Positions 7,729 through 16,172 are shown, counted from the stretch's first letter. The stretch is 38,728 bases of DNA from Acidobacteriota bacterium (GCA_002717745.1 PBBF01000022.1:9571-48298), one strand, 5' to 3'. A program made the numbers and translations. The notes: a model not told the origin generated them from the sequence alone.

Positions 7729-10701
7729 ATGAACCCACTTAACTACTCGTCGTGCGCCGAGGGCCGGAAGTTGTGGTTTGCGGTGCGTCACTTAGCCAGC
7801 CTGGTCTTGGCGGGTTGGGCCACCTGTGTCTCTTTAGGTGCGGCGGCAGACATCAATGACTACCTGGGACTCCCAATTGTTGATGTGAACCTCGACTTCG
7901 GGGGTGCAGTGCCAACTCCTGGAAGCGAAGAGTTAATTGTTACAAGCGTCGGGATACCGTTGTCGATGACGGACGTCCGCGAGAGCATTTGGCACCTTTT
8001 TAGCTTAGGTTACTACAGCGATATCCGGGTAGATGCGAGTCTACGGGATGGCGGCGTCGTACTGCTCTACGAACTGATTCCAATTAAGGTGGTCGATCGT
8101 CTCGCCTTCCGGGGTGACCTGGGGCTATCTGGCGGCGACCTCCGTGAAGCGATCGGCGAACGCTATGGTGATCGGCCTCAACTCGGTCAAGTAGACGATA
8201 TCGCAGTGTTTCTACGTGAGCTCTACCGTGACCAAGGATATTTAAATACAAGTATCGCGATCTCGCCGCTCGACCGAGGTGGCGGTTTAATCACACTGAC
8301 CATAGAAATCGCTGCCGGTGAGCAAGCTCGCCTGGCGACGCTTGTCATTAATGGCCAAGTGCTCGAAACAGAGGCTAGTATTTTTCGACGACTCGACCTT
8401 CGGATTGGTGGACATTTCGATCGCGGAGCGCTGGAGCAACGTCTGGCCGACTATGTCAATAATCTGAAACAAGACGGGCACTTTGAAGCTGTGGCTGGTC
8501 ACACTGTAGAGGCGAGGCCAGGCGGACTTCAACTCGATCTGACCTTGACGGTAGACGCGGGGCCCCGTGTCTTAGTGGAGTTTGAGGGCGATTCGCTACC
8601 GGTTGAGATTCAGGATGCTCTTGTAACGGTAGACCGTGAGAGCTCGGTTGATGAGGACTTATTAGAGGACTCTAATCGTCGACTGTTGGACTATCTTCGG
8701 CAACGTGGCTTCCGGCGGGCAATAACCGACTACAGCCGAACGGGTGATGACCTGGAACTTAAGATTGTTTATCACGTTGACCGTGGGCCAGTTGTACGGG
8801 TTGGCGGCATTGAGATCGAGGGTTATCAGGTATTCTCGCGCGCTGTACTTGAGGACAGGCTTGGGGTCGTCATTGGTGATCCGTTCGTGGAGGCGGCTCT
8901 TGATGAAGGTGTCACCGCGATACTCGCCATTTATCGGGAAGTTGGCTATCCGGAGGCACGTGTAGCGACGGAGGTCATCGAAGAATCGAGTCCATCTGGT
9001 CCTATAGTGCATCTCCGCCTCACGGTGACTGAAGGGCTTCGTATGGTCATCGGTTCCATCGTAATCGAGGGTGCACCAAGTTCTGTCGTCTCAAGGCTCC
9101 AGGCAGTAATGACTGCACACTCCGGCGATGTCTATGAGCGATCCGTTGCTTTGGTAGACCGCGACGCGATTCTTCAGCAGTTGCTGAGTCTGGGCTACGG
9201 GACCGCGAATGTGCGCGTGGACGCCTCCTTCGATCCCGACACTCGTCAGGCCCATCTTACCCACGTTGTTGAAGCTGGGCAGCAAATTCTCGTCGATCAT
9301 GTTTTGATTACAGGGCAGTTCCAAGTTAGTACCGCTACGATCCGTCGAGAGATAACACTGGTGCCCGGTCAACCGCTCAGCCGGGACCGACTTGCGGAGA
9401 GTCGGCGGCGGTTGGGGGCGCTTGGATTATTCCGCCGGATTAGAATTACCGAGATTAGCCATAGCAGTGACACCAGACGTGATGTTCTGGTGGCAGTTGA
9501 GGAAGTGCCGGCGACCACACTCGGCTACGGTGGCGGGTTCGAAGCTGGGACAAGACTGCGTCGTGGACGTGAAGAGAGTGGTGCCGCAGTCGAGCAAATC
9601 GAGTTTGCTCCGCGAGGTTTTTTTGAGATCGGCCGACGAAATCTGTGGGGCAAGAACCGTTCAGTTAATCTGTTCACCCGCGTGAGTCTCCGGCCGGATA
9701 ACGACCAGACGATTAATGAGGATTCGAGTAAATTTGGATTCAATGAGTATAGGGTGCTCGCCACATTTCGCGAACCGCGCGCTTTCGGTTCGGCCGGAGA
9801 GCTACTGTTCTCGACCTTCATCGAACAATCAATCCGATCGAGTTTTAACCTCAAACAGCGTGGCGTGCGCGTTGAGTGGCGCCGACCGCTTGGTTCAACC
9901 ACACTTTTCACTGGTGGCTATACGTTTAACCGAGATCAGTTATTTGACGAGCGCTTCAATGTTGAGGAGGAGCGCCTTATCGACAGGTTGTTTCCCGGGA
10001 TCGCACTGTCGACGTTTTCAGGGGCGTTGATTCGGGATAATCGTGACGACCCATTCGACCCAACGCGCGGCGAACTTGTGAGTGTTGACGCTGGGTTAGC
10101 TGGCCGGGCGATTGGGTCCAAGGTCGGTTTTGCGAAGACGCTAATGCAAGGGTTTTTTTACCGCCGTTTACCCGGGATACCATCAGTGGTTTTCGCCACT
10201 GGACTCCGGGTAGGGTTGGCCACTGGCTTTTCGAGGCCCGTTAACGTCATCGATAAAGATGGCAATCCGGTTTTAACATCAAACGGTCTGCCGGTCGAAA
10301 CTGTTCTACGGGATGTCCCCGCGAGCGAGCGGTTTTTTGCCGGCGGCTCAACGACAGTGCGAGGCTTCGCGCTCGACCGTTTGGGCGATGACTCGACGAT
10401 TGACCAGGACGGGTTTCCCCAGGGTGGGAATGGTCTCATTATTATCAACAACGAACTCCGCCTCCCGATTTGGGAGAGTCTGGGTGCTGTCGCGTTCCTT
10501 GACGTGGGTAACGTGTTTAAGACAGTCGACCGAATGAAGTTTGGTGGCTTACGCGGAGGTGCCGGTTTTGGGTTGCGTTACCGGTCACCCATCGGGCCGA
10601 TCCGCATCGATCTTGGATTTAAGCTCGATCGGCGTGACTTCGGTGGTGGAACCCGAGAGAGTTTGATGGCTTTACATGTGAGTATCGGACAGGCTTTCTA
10701 A
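7729..10701 (+). CDS. BamA/TamA family outer membrane protein with about seven POTRA domains
   Basis: Omp85-superfamily outer membrane assembly protein, 990 residues. A signal sequence (about 16-40, ending GAAAD) is followed by tandem POTRA-like units. I count seven from recurring beta-alpha-alpha-beta-beta patterns with VxGxx openers: about 49-118, 119-196, 199-278, 279-353, 354-436, 437-517 and 519-593. The D15-type 16-strand barrel follows (about 596-990), with the lid-loop motif VRGF at 877-880 and a closing segment PIGPIRIDLGF. E. coli BamA has five POTRA domains and TamA three, so the periplasmic part here is unusually long. It starts at the base after the TamB-like stop (TAG then ATG), so translation is coupled. 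Whether this is the main BamA or a TamA-like paralogue cannot be decided without the rest of the genome. Confidence 0.9.
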   Translation: MNPLNYSSCAEGRKLWFAVRHLASLVLAGWATCVSLGAAADINDYLGLPIVDVNLDFGGAVPTPGSEELIVTSVGIPLSMTDVRESIWHLFSLGYYSDIRVDASLRDGGVVLLYELIPIKVVDRLAFRGDLGLSGGDLREAIGERYGDRPQLGQVDDIAVFLRELYRDQGYLNTSIAISPLDRGGGLITLTIEIAAGEQARLATLVINGQVLETEASIFRRLDLRIGGHFDRGALEQRLADYVNNLKQDGHFEAVAGHTVEARPGGLQLDLTLTVDAGPRVLVEFEGDSLPVEIQDALVTVDRESSVDEDLLEDSNRRLLDYLRQRGFRRAITDYSRTGDDLELKIVYHVDRGPVVRVGGIEIEGYQVFSRAVLEDRLGVVIGDPFVEAALDEGVTAILAIYREVGYPEARVATEVIEESSPSGPIVHLRLTVTEGLRMVIGSIVIEGAPSSVVSRLQAVMTAHSGDVYERSVALVDRDAILQQLLSLGYGTANVRVDASFDPDTRQAHLTHVVEAGQQILVDHVLITGQFQVSTATIRREITLVPGQPLSRDRLAESRRRLGALGLFRRIRITEISHSSDTRRDVLVAVEEVPATTLGYGGGFEAGTRLRRGREESGAAVEQIEFAPRGFFEIGRRNLWGKNRSVNLFTRVSLRPDNDQTINEDSSKFGFNEYRVLATFREPRAFGSAGELLFSTFIEQSIRSSFNLKQRGVRVEWRRPLGSTTLFTGGYTFNRDQLFDERFNVEEERLIDRLFPGIALSTFSGALIRDNRDDPFDPTRGELVSVDAGLAGRAIGSKVGFAKTLMQGFFYRRLPGIPSVVFATGLRVGLATGFSRPVNVIDKDGNPVLTSNGLPVETVLRDVPASERFFAGGSTTVRGFALDRLGDDSTIDQDGFPQGGNGLIIINNELRLPIWESLGAVAFLDVGNVFKTVDRMKFGGLRGGAGFGLRYRSPIGPIRIDLGFKLDRRDFGGGTRESLMALHVSIGQAF

Positions 10702-10703
10702 AT

Positions 10704-11354
10704 ATGGGTTACAAGCAGTTGCGGCGAATTCACGCGTTGTGCCGGTTCGCAGTGTTCATGGTGGCCTGTTCCGTGCTCACGTTGCATGCGCGAACCGACA
10801 TTCTTGACCGGGTACTCGCCGTAGTCGGCAGTGACGTCATTATGCTGTCCGATGTGCGGACTGTCACCACGTTTGGTTTAATGCCAGATGCTCACAACGA
10901 AGCTGATGTACTCACGCAGCTGATCGACCGAGCTTTGATTCTCGGTGAAGTCAACCGGTTTATTGTCCCCGAACCAGGGGTCGGAGTTATTGAGGCCAGG
11001 CTTGACGACTTGCGCAGTCGCTTTCCGACGCCTGAGGCGTTTCTGGACGCGCTTGCAAAGGTTGGCATGACCGAGACAAGCTTGGCGCGCGCACTGCTTA
11101 AGGGTTGGCGGGTCGAGAACTATCTCGAACAGCGATTTGGTTCGACGGTCCAACCGACTGAAGCTGAACTGGCACGGTACTATCGCGGGCGGATAAATCA
11201 GTATTCGATAGGCGGGGAGACACAGCCGTTCGATCAAATTCGCGACCAGGTACAGCGTGATTTGCATGGGGAGCGTCAACGAACGCTCATTGCCGATTGG
11301 ATCGCCAGGTTGAATCTCCGTGTAAAAGTGACCCGCCTAGACGAGGAGGGGTAG
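10704..11354 (+). CDS. SurA-like periplasmic chaperone, N-terminal domain only
   Basis: A 216-residue exported protein. The hydrophobic N-terminus (about 12-29) looks like a signal peptide. The mature start ILDRVLAVVGSDVIMLSDVR matches the opening of SurA/PpiD-type chaperones (DRVVAVVNDEVI). The rest is helical with the usual LIDRALI helix, but there is no parvulin rotamase domain: after TEAELARYYR it runs straight to the final DQIRDQVQRDL helix typical of the SurA C-terminus. It would therefore be a holdase only, escorting outer membrane proteins. It begins 2 bp after the Omp85 gene, closing an assembly operon, and converges on the CPBP gene 8 bp away. Confidence 0.8.
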   Translation: MGYKQLRRIHALCRFAVFMVACSVLTLHARTDILDRVLAVVGSDVIMLSDVRTVTTFGLMPDAHNEADVLTQLIDRALILGEVNRFIVPEPGVGVIEARLDDLRSRFPTPEAFLDALAKVGMTETSLARALLKGWRVENYLEQRFGSTVQPTEAELARYYRGRINQYSIGGETQPFDQIRDQVQRDLHGERQRTLIADWIARLNLRVKVTRLDEEG

Positions 11355-11362
11355 GCACAGGT

Positions 11363-12220
11363 TCATTGCAATAAGTGCCGCACTATCTCTAGGATGTTGA
11401 AGCCAGCATGACTCACCATCGGTGCGATAACACTTCTTCGTGTAAGAAACACGACACCCCACACTACCCCGAGCATTGCGGTGACAAGGGCCGCGTCCCA
11501 CCCCTGTAGTAGGTGGCCGGCGCCGAATGCGACACTGAAGACCACGAGTCCGACCGAAGCGCCTCCTAGGTGTTCTTCAAATCGGCAGAGGATGAACGCC
11601 CGCTGCAGTTCTTCGCGTACGCCACCAGCGATAATTGCTACCATGCTGAAGATAACGGCGTCGCGTGGTGTTTGAAGGAGAGACTCAAGCGGGTTTTCTT
11701 CTACGTTATGGAGCCACGGCGCGAATTCCTGAATGAGAGTAAGAGTTAGGAGAACGAACAGGATCACGCCGGGAATGAGCAGTACGCCGAAAAGGGCTTC
11801 GCGTCCGATCGGCCGCTGTCCAAGAAATATTTCACGTGCCGATTCGCTGTGCCTGCGTAGAAACCATAGAATCAGCGCTATCAATACTGCTGTATCTACG
11901 AGCGAGAGCGTAGCGATGTAGAGCAGCGACAGTTGTCCATTGCTTAGCAACGGGCGCAGGCCGATCCATGCGAGCAGCTGAATCAACATCAGCTGTGTTG
12001 GGAAATCTGAACAAAGCACTACCTCACCGAAAGCCCTAATGCGTGTTTTCAAACCTTCGTGTGGTCGGTTGAGGAACTGGGGTGTGTTGGGCACAGACGG
12101 GTCAACTGCGAGTGGTGGGTCGATGGATGAATCGATCTCGTCCGAGTGCACGGTCCGACTGTACCAGTCCTCGACCGGTCGGGGAAGAACCGTGACAGCG
12201 CTTGTACGTCTGGATAACAA
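11363..12220 (-). CDS. CPBP family intramembrane glutamic protease
   Basis: Polytopic membrane protein (285 residues, about seven hydrophobic segments after a polar N-terminus of about 60) of the CPBP/Rce1 family. The motifs are present: a Glu-Glu pair in GGVREELQRAF, FGAGH (FxxxH) and SHAGFN (HxxxN) near the C-terminus. The Arg that normally lies four positions after the second Glu (EExxxR) is one residue nearer here (EELQR). The start is uncertain: TTG at 12220 is the longest, but no Shine-Dalgarno is visible, and a GTG about 25 codons later is an alternative. Substrate unknown; relatives act in prenyl-protein processing or bacteriocin self-protection. Confidence 0.8.
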   Translation of the reverse strand: MLSRRTSAVTVLPRPVEDWYSRTVHSDEIDSSIDPPLAVDPSVPNTPQFLNRPHEGLKTRIRAFGEVVLCSDFPTQLMLIQLLAWIGLRPLLSNGQLSLLYIATLSLVDTAVLIALILWFLRRHSESAREIFLGQRPIGREALFGVLLIPGVILFVLLTLTLIQEFAPWLHNVEENPLESLLQTPRDAVIFSMVAIIAGGVREELQRAFILCRFEEHLGGASVGLVVFSVAFGAGHLLQGWDAALVTAMLGVVWGVVFLTRRSVIAPMVSHAGFNILEIVRHLLQ

Positions 12221-12241
12221 GTATTCAGGATTAGGCCAGTT

Positions 12242-12257
12242 TTACAACATCTTGCGT
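12242..12257 (+). promoter_or_regulatory. NrdR-box-like site 1
   Basis: 16-bp site matching the published NrdR consensus ACACWATATATWGTGT at about 11 of 16 positions. Its core ATCTTG (12249-12254) recurs exactly 31 bp downstream in site 2. NrdR boxes normally come as such pairs, three helical turns apart, upstream of ribonucleotide reductase genes. An nrdJ gene follows. Confidence 0.6.
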
Positions 12258-12272
12258 TTGACCTAAACCTTT

Positions 12273-12288
12273 ACCCTATATCTTGTAG
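12273..12288 (+). promoter_or_regulatory. NrdR-box-like site 2
   Basis: ACCCTATATCTTGTAG matches the NrdR consensus at about 12 of 16 positions and lies 31 bp from site 1 (core 12280-12285). It ends 8 bp before the -35 hexamer of the nrdJ promoter, a position where bound NrdR could block RNA polymerase. The nrdR gene itself is not in this window. Confidence 0.65.
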
Positions 12289-12296
12289 TTTGAGGG

Positions 12297-12325
12297 TTGA
12301 CAAACCGATAAGCAGGACGCATAGT
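12297..12325 (+). promoter_or_regulatory. nrdJ sigma70-type promoter
   Basis: A perfect -35 TTGACA (12297-12302), a 17-bp spacer, and -10 CATAGT (12320-12325, four of six). The predicted transcription start is about 12331-12332, which coincides with the first base of the outer stem of the leader RNA. It lies directly behind the two NrdR-like sites. Confidence 0.6.
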
Positions 12326-12330
12326 TGACC

Positions 12331-12447
12331 GCCGTAGGATCTAACCAGGCCTGCTGAGGACGGTTCCCAGCCTCTCGGTCGGCTCTGCGAAGGGCGCACC
12401 CTCAAAAGAGAGGCGTAGAAGGAATTTTTTCAGCATCCTGCGACGGC
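12331..12447 (+). ncRNA. Structured nrdJ leader RNA (candidate riboswitch or cis-regulatory domain)
   Basis: The untranslated leader can fold into a closed domain. The outer stem P1 pairs 12331-12340 with 12435-12447: ten base pairs with one GCG bulge at 12440-12442. P2, 12353-12357 with 12430-12434, stacks directly on it. P3 pairs CCTCTC (12371-12376) with GAGAGG (12408-12413). A small hairpin AGGG-CGCA-CCCT sits at 12391-12402. TCTGCG (12384-12389) can pair with CGTAGA (12414-12419), making a pseudoknot with P3. I see no cobalamin riboswitch consensus. A motif named nrdJ has been described from metagenomes, but I cannot check whether this matches it. Pairings were found by eye; no energy or covariation was computed. 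Confidence 0.5.
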
Positions 12448-12486
12448 CCGGGACCTTGGGGTGAGGTTTCGGGCTTGATTGTTTTC
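12446..12486 (+). terminator. Terminator-like hairpin in the nrdJ leader
   Basis: 12446-12456 pairs with 12464-12474 in eleven continuous pairs (two G-U), with a 7-nt loop TGGGGTG. It is followed by the U-rich stretch TTGATTGTTTT and then the nrdJ Shine-Dalgarno at 12488. Its 5' arm shares bases 12446-12447 with P1 of the leader domain, so the two may compete. The U-tract is interrupted, so termination could be partial or conditional. Confidence 0.45.
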
Positions 12487-12498
12487 TGAGAGGTAAGC

Positions 12499-15291
12499 AT
12501 GGATAGAGGCGCAGCGCAGCAACCACAAACGACTCAAGTTAGCGTGCCGGAGTCGGCGCGGCGCTCCGAGTCGGCAGCGTCCGGTCTGGAATATCAACGG
12601 GTGTTCACTCGGGAAGGTGTCGACCCGTTCGACGAGATTGAATGGGAGACGCGTTCTGCCGTAATTGGTAATGAGCGAGGCGAGAATGTCTTTGAACAGC
12701 ATGACGTTGAGATTCCAAAGGCGTGGTCACAGCAGGCGACCAACATCGTTGTCTCAAAGTACTTTCGCGGCCAATTAGGCACAGACGAGCGTGAGCGTAG
12801 CGTCAAGCAGTTAATTGGCCGCGTAGTTGAAACCATCACGGAATGGGGACGTGACAAGAAATATTTTGCCAGTCCCGGTGACCTGCAAGCCTTCAGCGAC
12901 GACCTAAAGTATCTCCTTGTGAACCAGCGAGCAGCATTTAACAGTCCCGTTTGGTTCAACTGCGGCTTTGAAAAGGCGCCGCAATGTTCAGCCTGTTTCA
13001 TTAATTCCGTGCAAGACACGATGGACTCCATTTTGACCTTAGCTAAGACTGAGGGGATGCTGTTCAAGTTTGGGTCTGGCACGGGCTCAAACCTTTCTTC
13101 CATCCGCTCGTCCCAAGAGACGTTGGCGGGTGGCGGCACGGCGTCGGGACCGGTTTCGTTTATGAAGGGCTACGATGCGTTTGCTGGTGTCATCAAGTCA
13201 GGCGGTAAGACTCGCCGGGCTGCGAAGATGGTGATCTTAAACGCTGAGCATCCCGACATTGAAGCATTTATCAACTGCAAGGTTGAAGAAGAGCGCAAGG
13301 CTTGGGCGCTCATTGACGCTGGCTACGATGGTTCATTCACCGGGCCGGCCTATGCGTCAGTATTTTTTCAAAACTCGAACAACAGTGTTCGAGTGACTGA
13401 TGAGTTTATGCGTGCTGTGCTGGACGATGGTGAGTGGCAGACGCGCGCTGTGAGCGATGGTCGGGTTATGGACACCTATGATGCGCGAGATTTAATGCAG
13501 CAGATTGCTGAAGCGACCCATGTATGCGGTGATCCTGGAATGCAGTTCGACTCGACAATTAATGACTGGCACACGTGTCCGAACACGGCTCCAATTAATG
13601 CTTCCAACCCGTGTTCGGAATATATGTTTCTTGACGATTCAGCTTGCAACTTGGCGTCATTGAATTTAATGACCTTTATTGACGAGGCGCGTGACTTTGA
13701 CTACGCGGCGTTTACGGCGGCGGTGCGTACCATGCTCACGGCGCAGGAAATCATCGTTGACTGCGCAAGCTATCCAACGAAGGCGATTGAGCGAAACAGT
13801 CGCGACTACCGTCCCCTCGGGTTGGGTTATGCCAACCTGGGCGCGCTCCTAATGTCCCGAGGATTGCCTTATGACAGCGAGGCGGGCCGAGATTATTCGG
13901 CGACGATTACGGCGCTGATGACTGGCGAAGCCTACGCGCAATCGGCACGGATTGCCCGTGACCACGGCGGTTCGTTTGATGGCTACGAAAAGAACGAGGA
14001 ACCGTTCCTGCGAGTCATGCGGAAGCATCGCGTGGCACTGAAGGATATCGATCGGACGAACGTACCGAGTGAGCTTTACGCTGCGGCTAAGCAGTCCTGG
14101 AACGACGCGGTCGATTTGGGTGAAGAGTTTGGCTACCGCAACGCCCAGGCAACCGTACTCGCTCCAACTGGGACGATCGGGTTCATGATGGATTGCGATA
14201 CAACCGGCGTTGAACCCGACATCGCTCTGGTCAAGTATAAGAAACTCGTTGGTGGTGGCATGATGAAGATTGTCAACCATACGGTACCGATGGCGCTGGA
14301 CCGTCTGGGCTATACATCGTCACAGGTCGACGAGATCATTGCTTATATTGATGAGCACGAGACAATCGAGGGAGCACCGCATCTGAAGGATAAGGATGTC
14401 CAGGTTTTTGACTGTGCCTTTAAACCTGCCCAAGGTGAGCGGTCGATTCACTATATGGGTCACGTTAAGATGATCGGCGCAACTCAGCCCTTCATTTCAG
14501 GTGCTATTTCGAAGACCGTTAACGTGCCGAAGGAGGCGACAGCTGATGAGATTCAGAAGGCCTATGTCGACTCGTGGCGACTAGGCACTAAGGCAGTGTC
14601 GATCTACCGTGATGGCAGCAAGCGAACGCAACCTCTCAACACTTCGCGTGATGCTAAGACTGGAATGACCGGCATGGTCGAAGGGCTCCTTGGCCAACCG
14701 GTCCGCCGTCGACTGCCCGATGAGCGTCAAGCGATTACCCACAAGTTTGAAATTGCTGGTCACGAGGGCTACATCACTATTGGATTATTCGAAGATGGTT
14801 CACCGGGAGAGATTTTTCTGGTCATGGCGAAGGAAGGGTCGACGATCTCTGGGTTCGCTGACGCGTTCGCGCAGGCGGTGTCCTATGCGCTGCAGTACGG
14901 TGTTCCCCTGCAGGTATTGGTCGATAAATTTACGCACGTTCGGTTTGAGCCGTCGGGTATGACCAAGAATGCGGAGGTACGGTTCGCGAAGTCGATCGTC
15001 GATTACATTTTTCGTTGGATGGCGACAAAGTTTCTTTCGACCGAGGCGCAGTTTAAGGCAGGCGTCAACCAGCCAGTTGTGCCAGAAGGGCAACCTGTTG
15101 AGGAGCCTAAATTGCCGCTCGATCAGACGGCGGGCAACGGCAACGGCTCGGGTGAACGAGTCGCAGCGTCGTTTGCTGCTATCCAAAACCATGAGGATGC
15201 GCCGCCGTGTTCGACGTGCGGCGAGATTATGGTGCGCAGTGGTAGTTGCTACAAATGTAATAATTGCGGCACAACGAGTGGCTGCGCGTAG
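12499..15291 (+). CDS. nrdJ: Vitamin B12-dependent (class II) ribonucleotide reductase
   Basis: Adenosylcobalamin-dependent reductase making deoxyribonucleotides with or without oxygen; cytoplasmic. The 930 residues carry the class II signature NSPVWFNCG (148-156). Cys163 or Cys166 and Cys383 would be the redox pair. The thiyl-radical Cys is 372 in NPCSE; the 11-residue spacing between 372 and 383 matches the Thermotoga enzyme. FGSGTGSN is at 191-198. The C-terminus carries the expected Cys-rich tail: C904/C907, C917, C920/C923 and C929. The N-terminal 30 residues are variable. The ATG at 12499 follows GAGAGG with a 5-bp gap. Upstream are NrdR-like sites, a promoter and a structured leader; a strong terminator follows. 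Activity needs B12, made or imported elsewhere in the genome. Confidence 0.97.
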   Translation: MDRGAAQQPQTTQVSVPESARRSESAASGLEYQRVFTREGVDPFDEIEWETRSAVIGNERGENVFEQHDVEIPKAWSQQATNIVVSKYFRGQLGTDERERSVKQLIGRVVETITEWGRDKKYFASPGDLQAFSDDLKYLLVNQRAAFNSPVWFNCGFEKAPQCSACFINSVQDTMDSILTLAKTEGMLFKFGSGTGSNLSSIRSSQETLAGGGTASGPVSFMKGYDAFAGVIKSGGKTRRAAKMVILNAEHPDIEAFINCKVEEERKAWALIDAGYDGSFTGPAYASVFFQNSNNSVRVTDEFMRAVLDDGEWQTRAVSDGRVMDTYDARDLMQQIAEATHVCGDPGMQFDSTINDWHTCPNTAPINASNPCSEYMFLDDSACNLASLNLMTFIDEARDFDYAAFTAAVRTMLTAQEIIVDCASYPTKAIERNSRDYRPLGLGYANLGALLMSRGLPYDSEAGRDYSATITALMTGEAYAQSARIARDHGGSFDGYEKNEEPFLRVMRKHRVALKDIDRTNVPSELYAAAKQSWNDAVDLGEEFGYRNAQATVLAPTGTIGFMMDCDTTGVEPDIALVKYKKLVGGGMMKIVNHTVPMALDRLGYTSSQVDEIIAYIDEHETIEGAPHLKDKDVQVFDCAFKPAQGERSIHYMGHVKMIGATQPFISGAISKTVNVPKEATADEIQKAYVDSWRLGTKAVSIYRDGSKRTQPLNTSRDAKTGMTGMVEGLLGQPVRRRLPDERQAITHKFEIAGHEGYITIGLFEDGSPGEIFLVMAKEGSTISGFADAFAQAVSYALQYGVPLQVLVDKFTHVRFEPSGMTKNAEVRFAKSIVDYIFRWMATKFLSTEAQFKAGVNQPVVPEGQPVEEPKLPLDQTAGNGNGSGERVAASFAAIQNHEDAPPCSTCGEIMVRSGSCYKCNNCGTTSGCA

Positions 15292-15312
15292 GTTCGCTGA
15301 GTATCAATTGGT

Positions 15313-15350
15313 ACGGGTCGTTGCTGATGGGCAACGACCCGTTTGTTTGT
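15313..15350 (+). terminator. Rho-independent terminator of nrdJ
   Basis: A perfect 12-bp GC-rich stem (15313-15324 with 15331-15342), 6-nt loop TGATGG, then TTGTTTGT. It begins 22 bp after the nrdJ stop and ends 43 bp before the next gene, so nrdJ is transcribed alone. Confidence 0.9.
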
Positions 15351-15392
15351 ACGTCCTTCCGTGTTTTTCGCCTTGGGCAGGATAGGAATGGG

Positions 15393-16172
15393 ATGGATCT
15401 CGAACTAAACGACAAAATCGCAATTGTCACTGGTTCAAGCAAAGGTCTTGGCTTTGCGAGTGCCAAGGCGCTCGTCGAAGAAGGGTGCCGAGTGACGATC
15501 TGCGCTCGTAATGCCGGTCGGTTGGCTGAGGCTGAAAATGAGTTAAGGGCTGCCTCAGGGCGAAATAACTCTGTTCTAGCTATACAGGTTGACGTCTCGA
15601 CGGCTAGTGGCATCTCGGAGCTTGTCGACCAGACCGTTGAAACATTCGGTGGACTCGATATTCTTGTCAATAACGTCGGAAAAGCTGGTGGAGGGGATAT
15701 TACCGCTGCGACCGACGACGACTGGCACGCTGCATTCAATGCCACTCTGTATCCGGCCATTCGTGCGTCGCGCGCTGCGGTTCCACACCTGCGCAAGTGC
15801 AAGGGTGGTGTCATCATCATGATCACGTCAATTTGGGGTCGCGAATCTGGTGGAAGAATGACCTACAATGCTGTCAAGGCAGCCGAGATTAGTTTGGGTA
15901 AGTCGATGGCGCAGCAGTTGGCCCCTGAGGGAATTCGTGTCGTTAGCTTGGCTCCAGGTTCAATCTTGTTCCCTGGTGGCTCCTGGCACACGCGCCAGCA
16001 AGAAGATCCAGCCGGCATAGCAAAATTCATCGAACACGAGCTCCCATTCGGTCGATTCGGCCGGCCTGAGGAGATTGGTGAAGTTGTCGCTTTTCTGGCT
16101 TCGTCCAGGGCCAGTTGGGTGAGCGGAGCCTGTATACCTGTCGATGGCTGCCAATCTCGTTCTCTGATCTAG
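15393..16172 (+). CDS. SDR family NAD(P)-dependent oxidoreductase
   Basis: Short-chain dehydrogenase of 259 residues with the classical features: nucleotide loop TGSSKGLG (13-20), NNVG (93-96), catalytic Ser146, Tyr158 and Lys162 (YNAVK), and the C-terminal GACIPVDGC sheet region. It resembles 3-oxoacyl-ACP reductase-like SDRs; the true substrate cannot be inferred. The frame stays open upstream to 15264, but that would run back through the terminator into the nrdJ end. The ATG at 15393, preceded by AGGA and opening MDLELNDKIAIVTG, is the normal start. It has no operon partner: nrdJ ends with a terminator upstream and rpmE converges downstream. Confidence 0.92.
   Translation: MDLELNDKIAIVTGSSKGLGFASAKALVEEGCRVTICARNAGRLAEAENELRAASGRNNSVLAIQVDVSTASGISELVDQTVETFGGLDILVNNVGKAGGGDITAATDDDWHAAFNATLYPAIRASRAAVPHLRKCKGGVIIMITSIWGRESGGRMTYNAVKAAEISLGKSMAQQLAPEGIRVVSLAPGSILFPGGSWHTRQQEDPAGIAKFIEHELPFGRFGRPEEIGEVVAFLASSRASWVSGACIPVDGCQSRSLI

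Noticed and set aside
12331-12447. Cobalamin riboswitch
   Set aside because: The conserved B12-box and core sequences of the known class are not visible, although nrdJ uses B12; kept only as an unassigned structured leader.
12331-12447. RNase P RNA, SRP RNA or 6S RNA
   Set aside because: None of the conserved core sequences of these RNAs is present.
15264-15392. Longer start for the SDR gene
   Set aside because: It overlaps the nrdJ end and the strong terminator; the conserved SDR N-terminus begins at 15393.
15227-15826. Minus-strand open frame of 199 codons
   Set aside because: Antisense to the SDR gene and runs through the nrdJ terminator; Ser/Arg/Pro-rich shadow.
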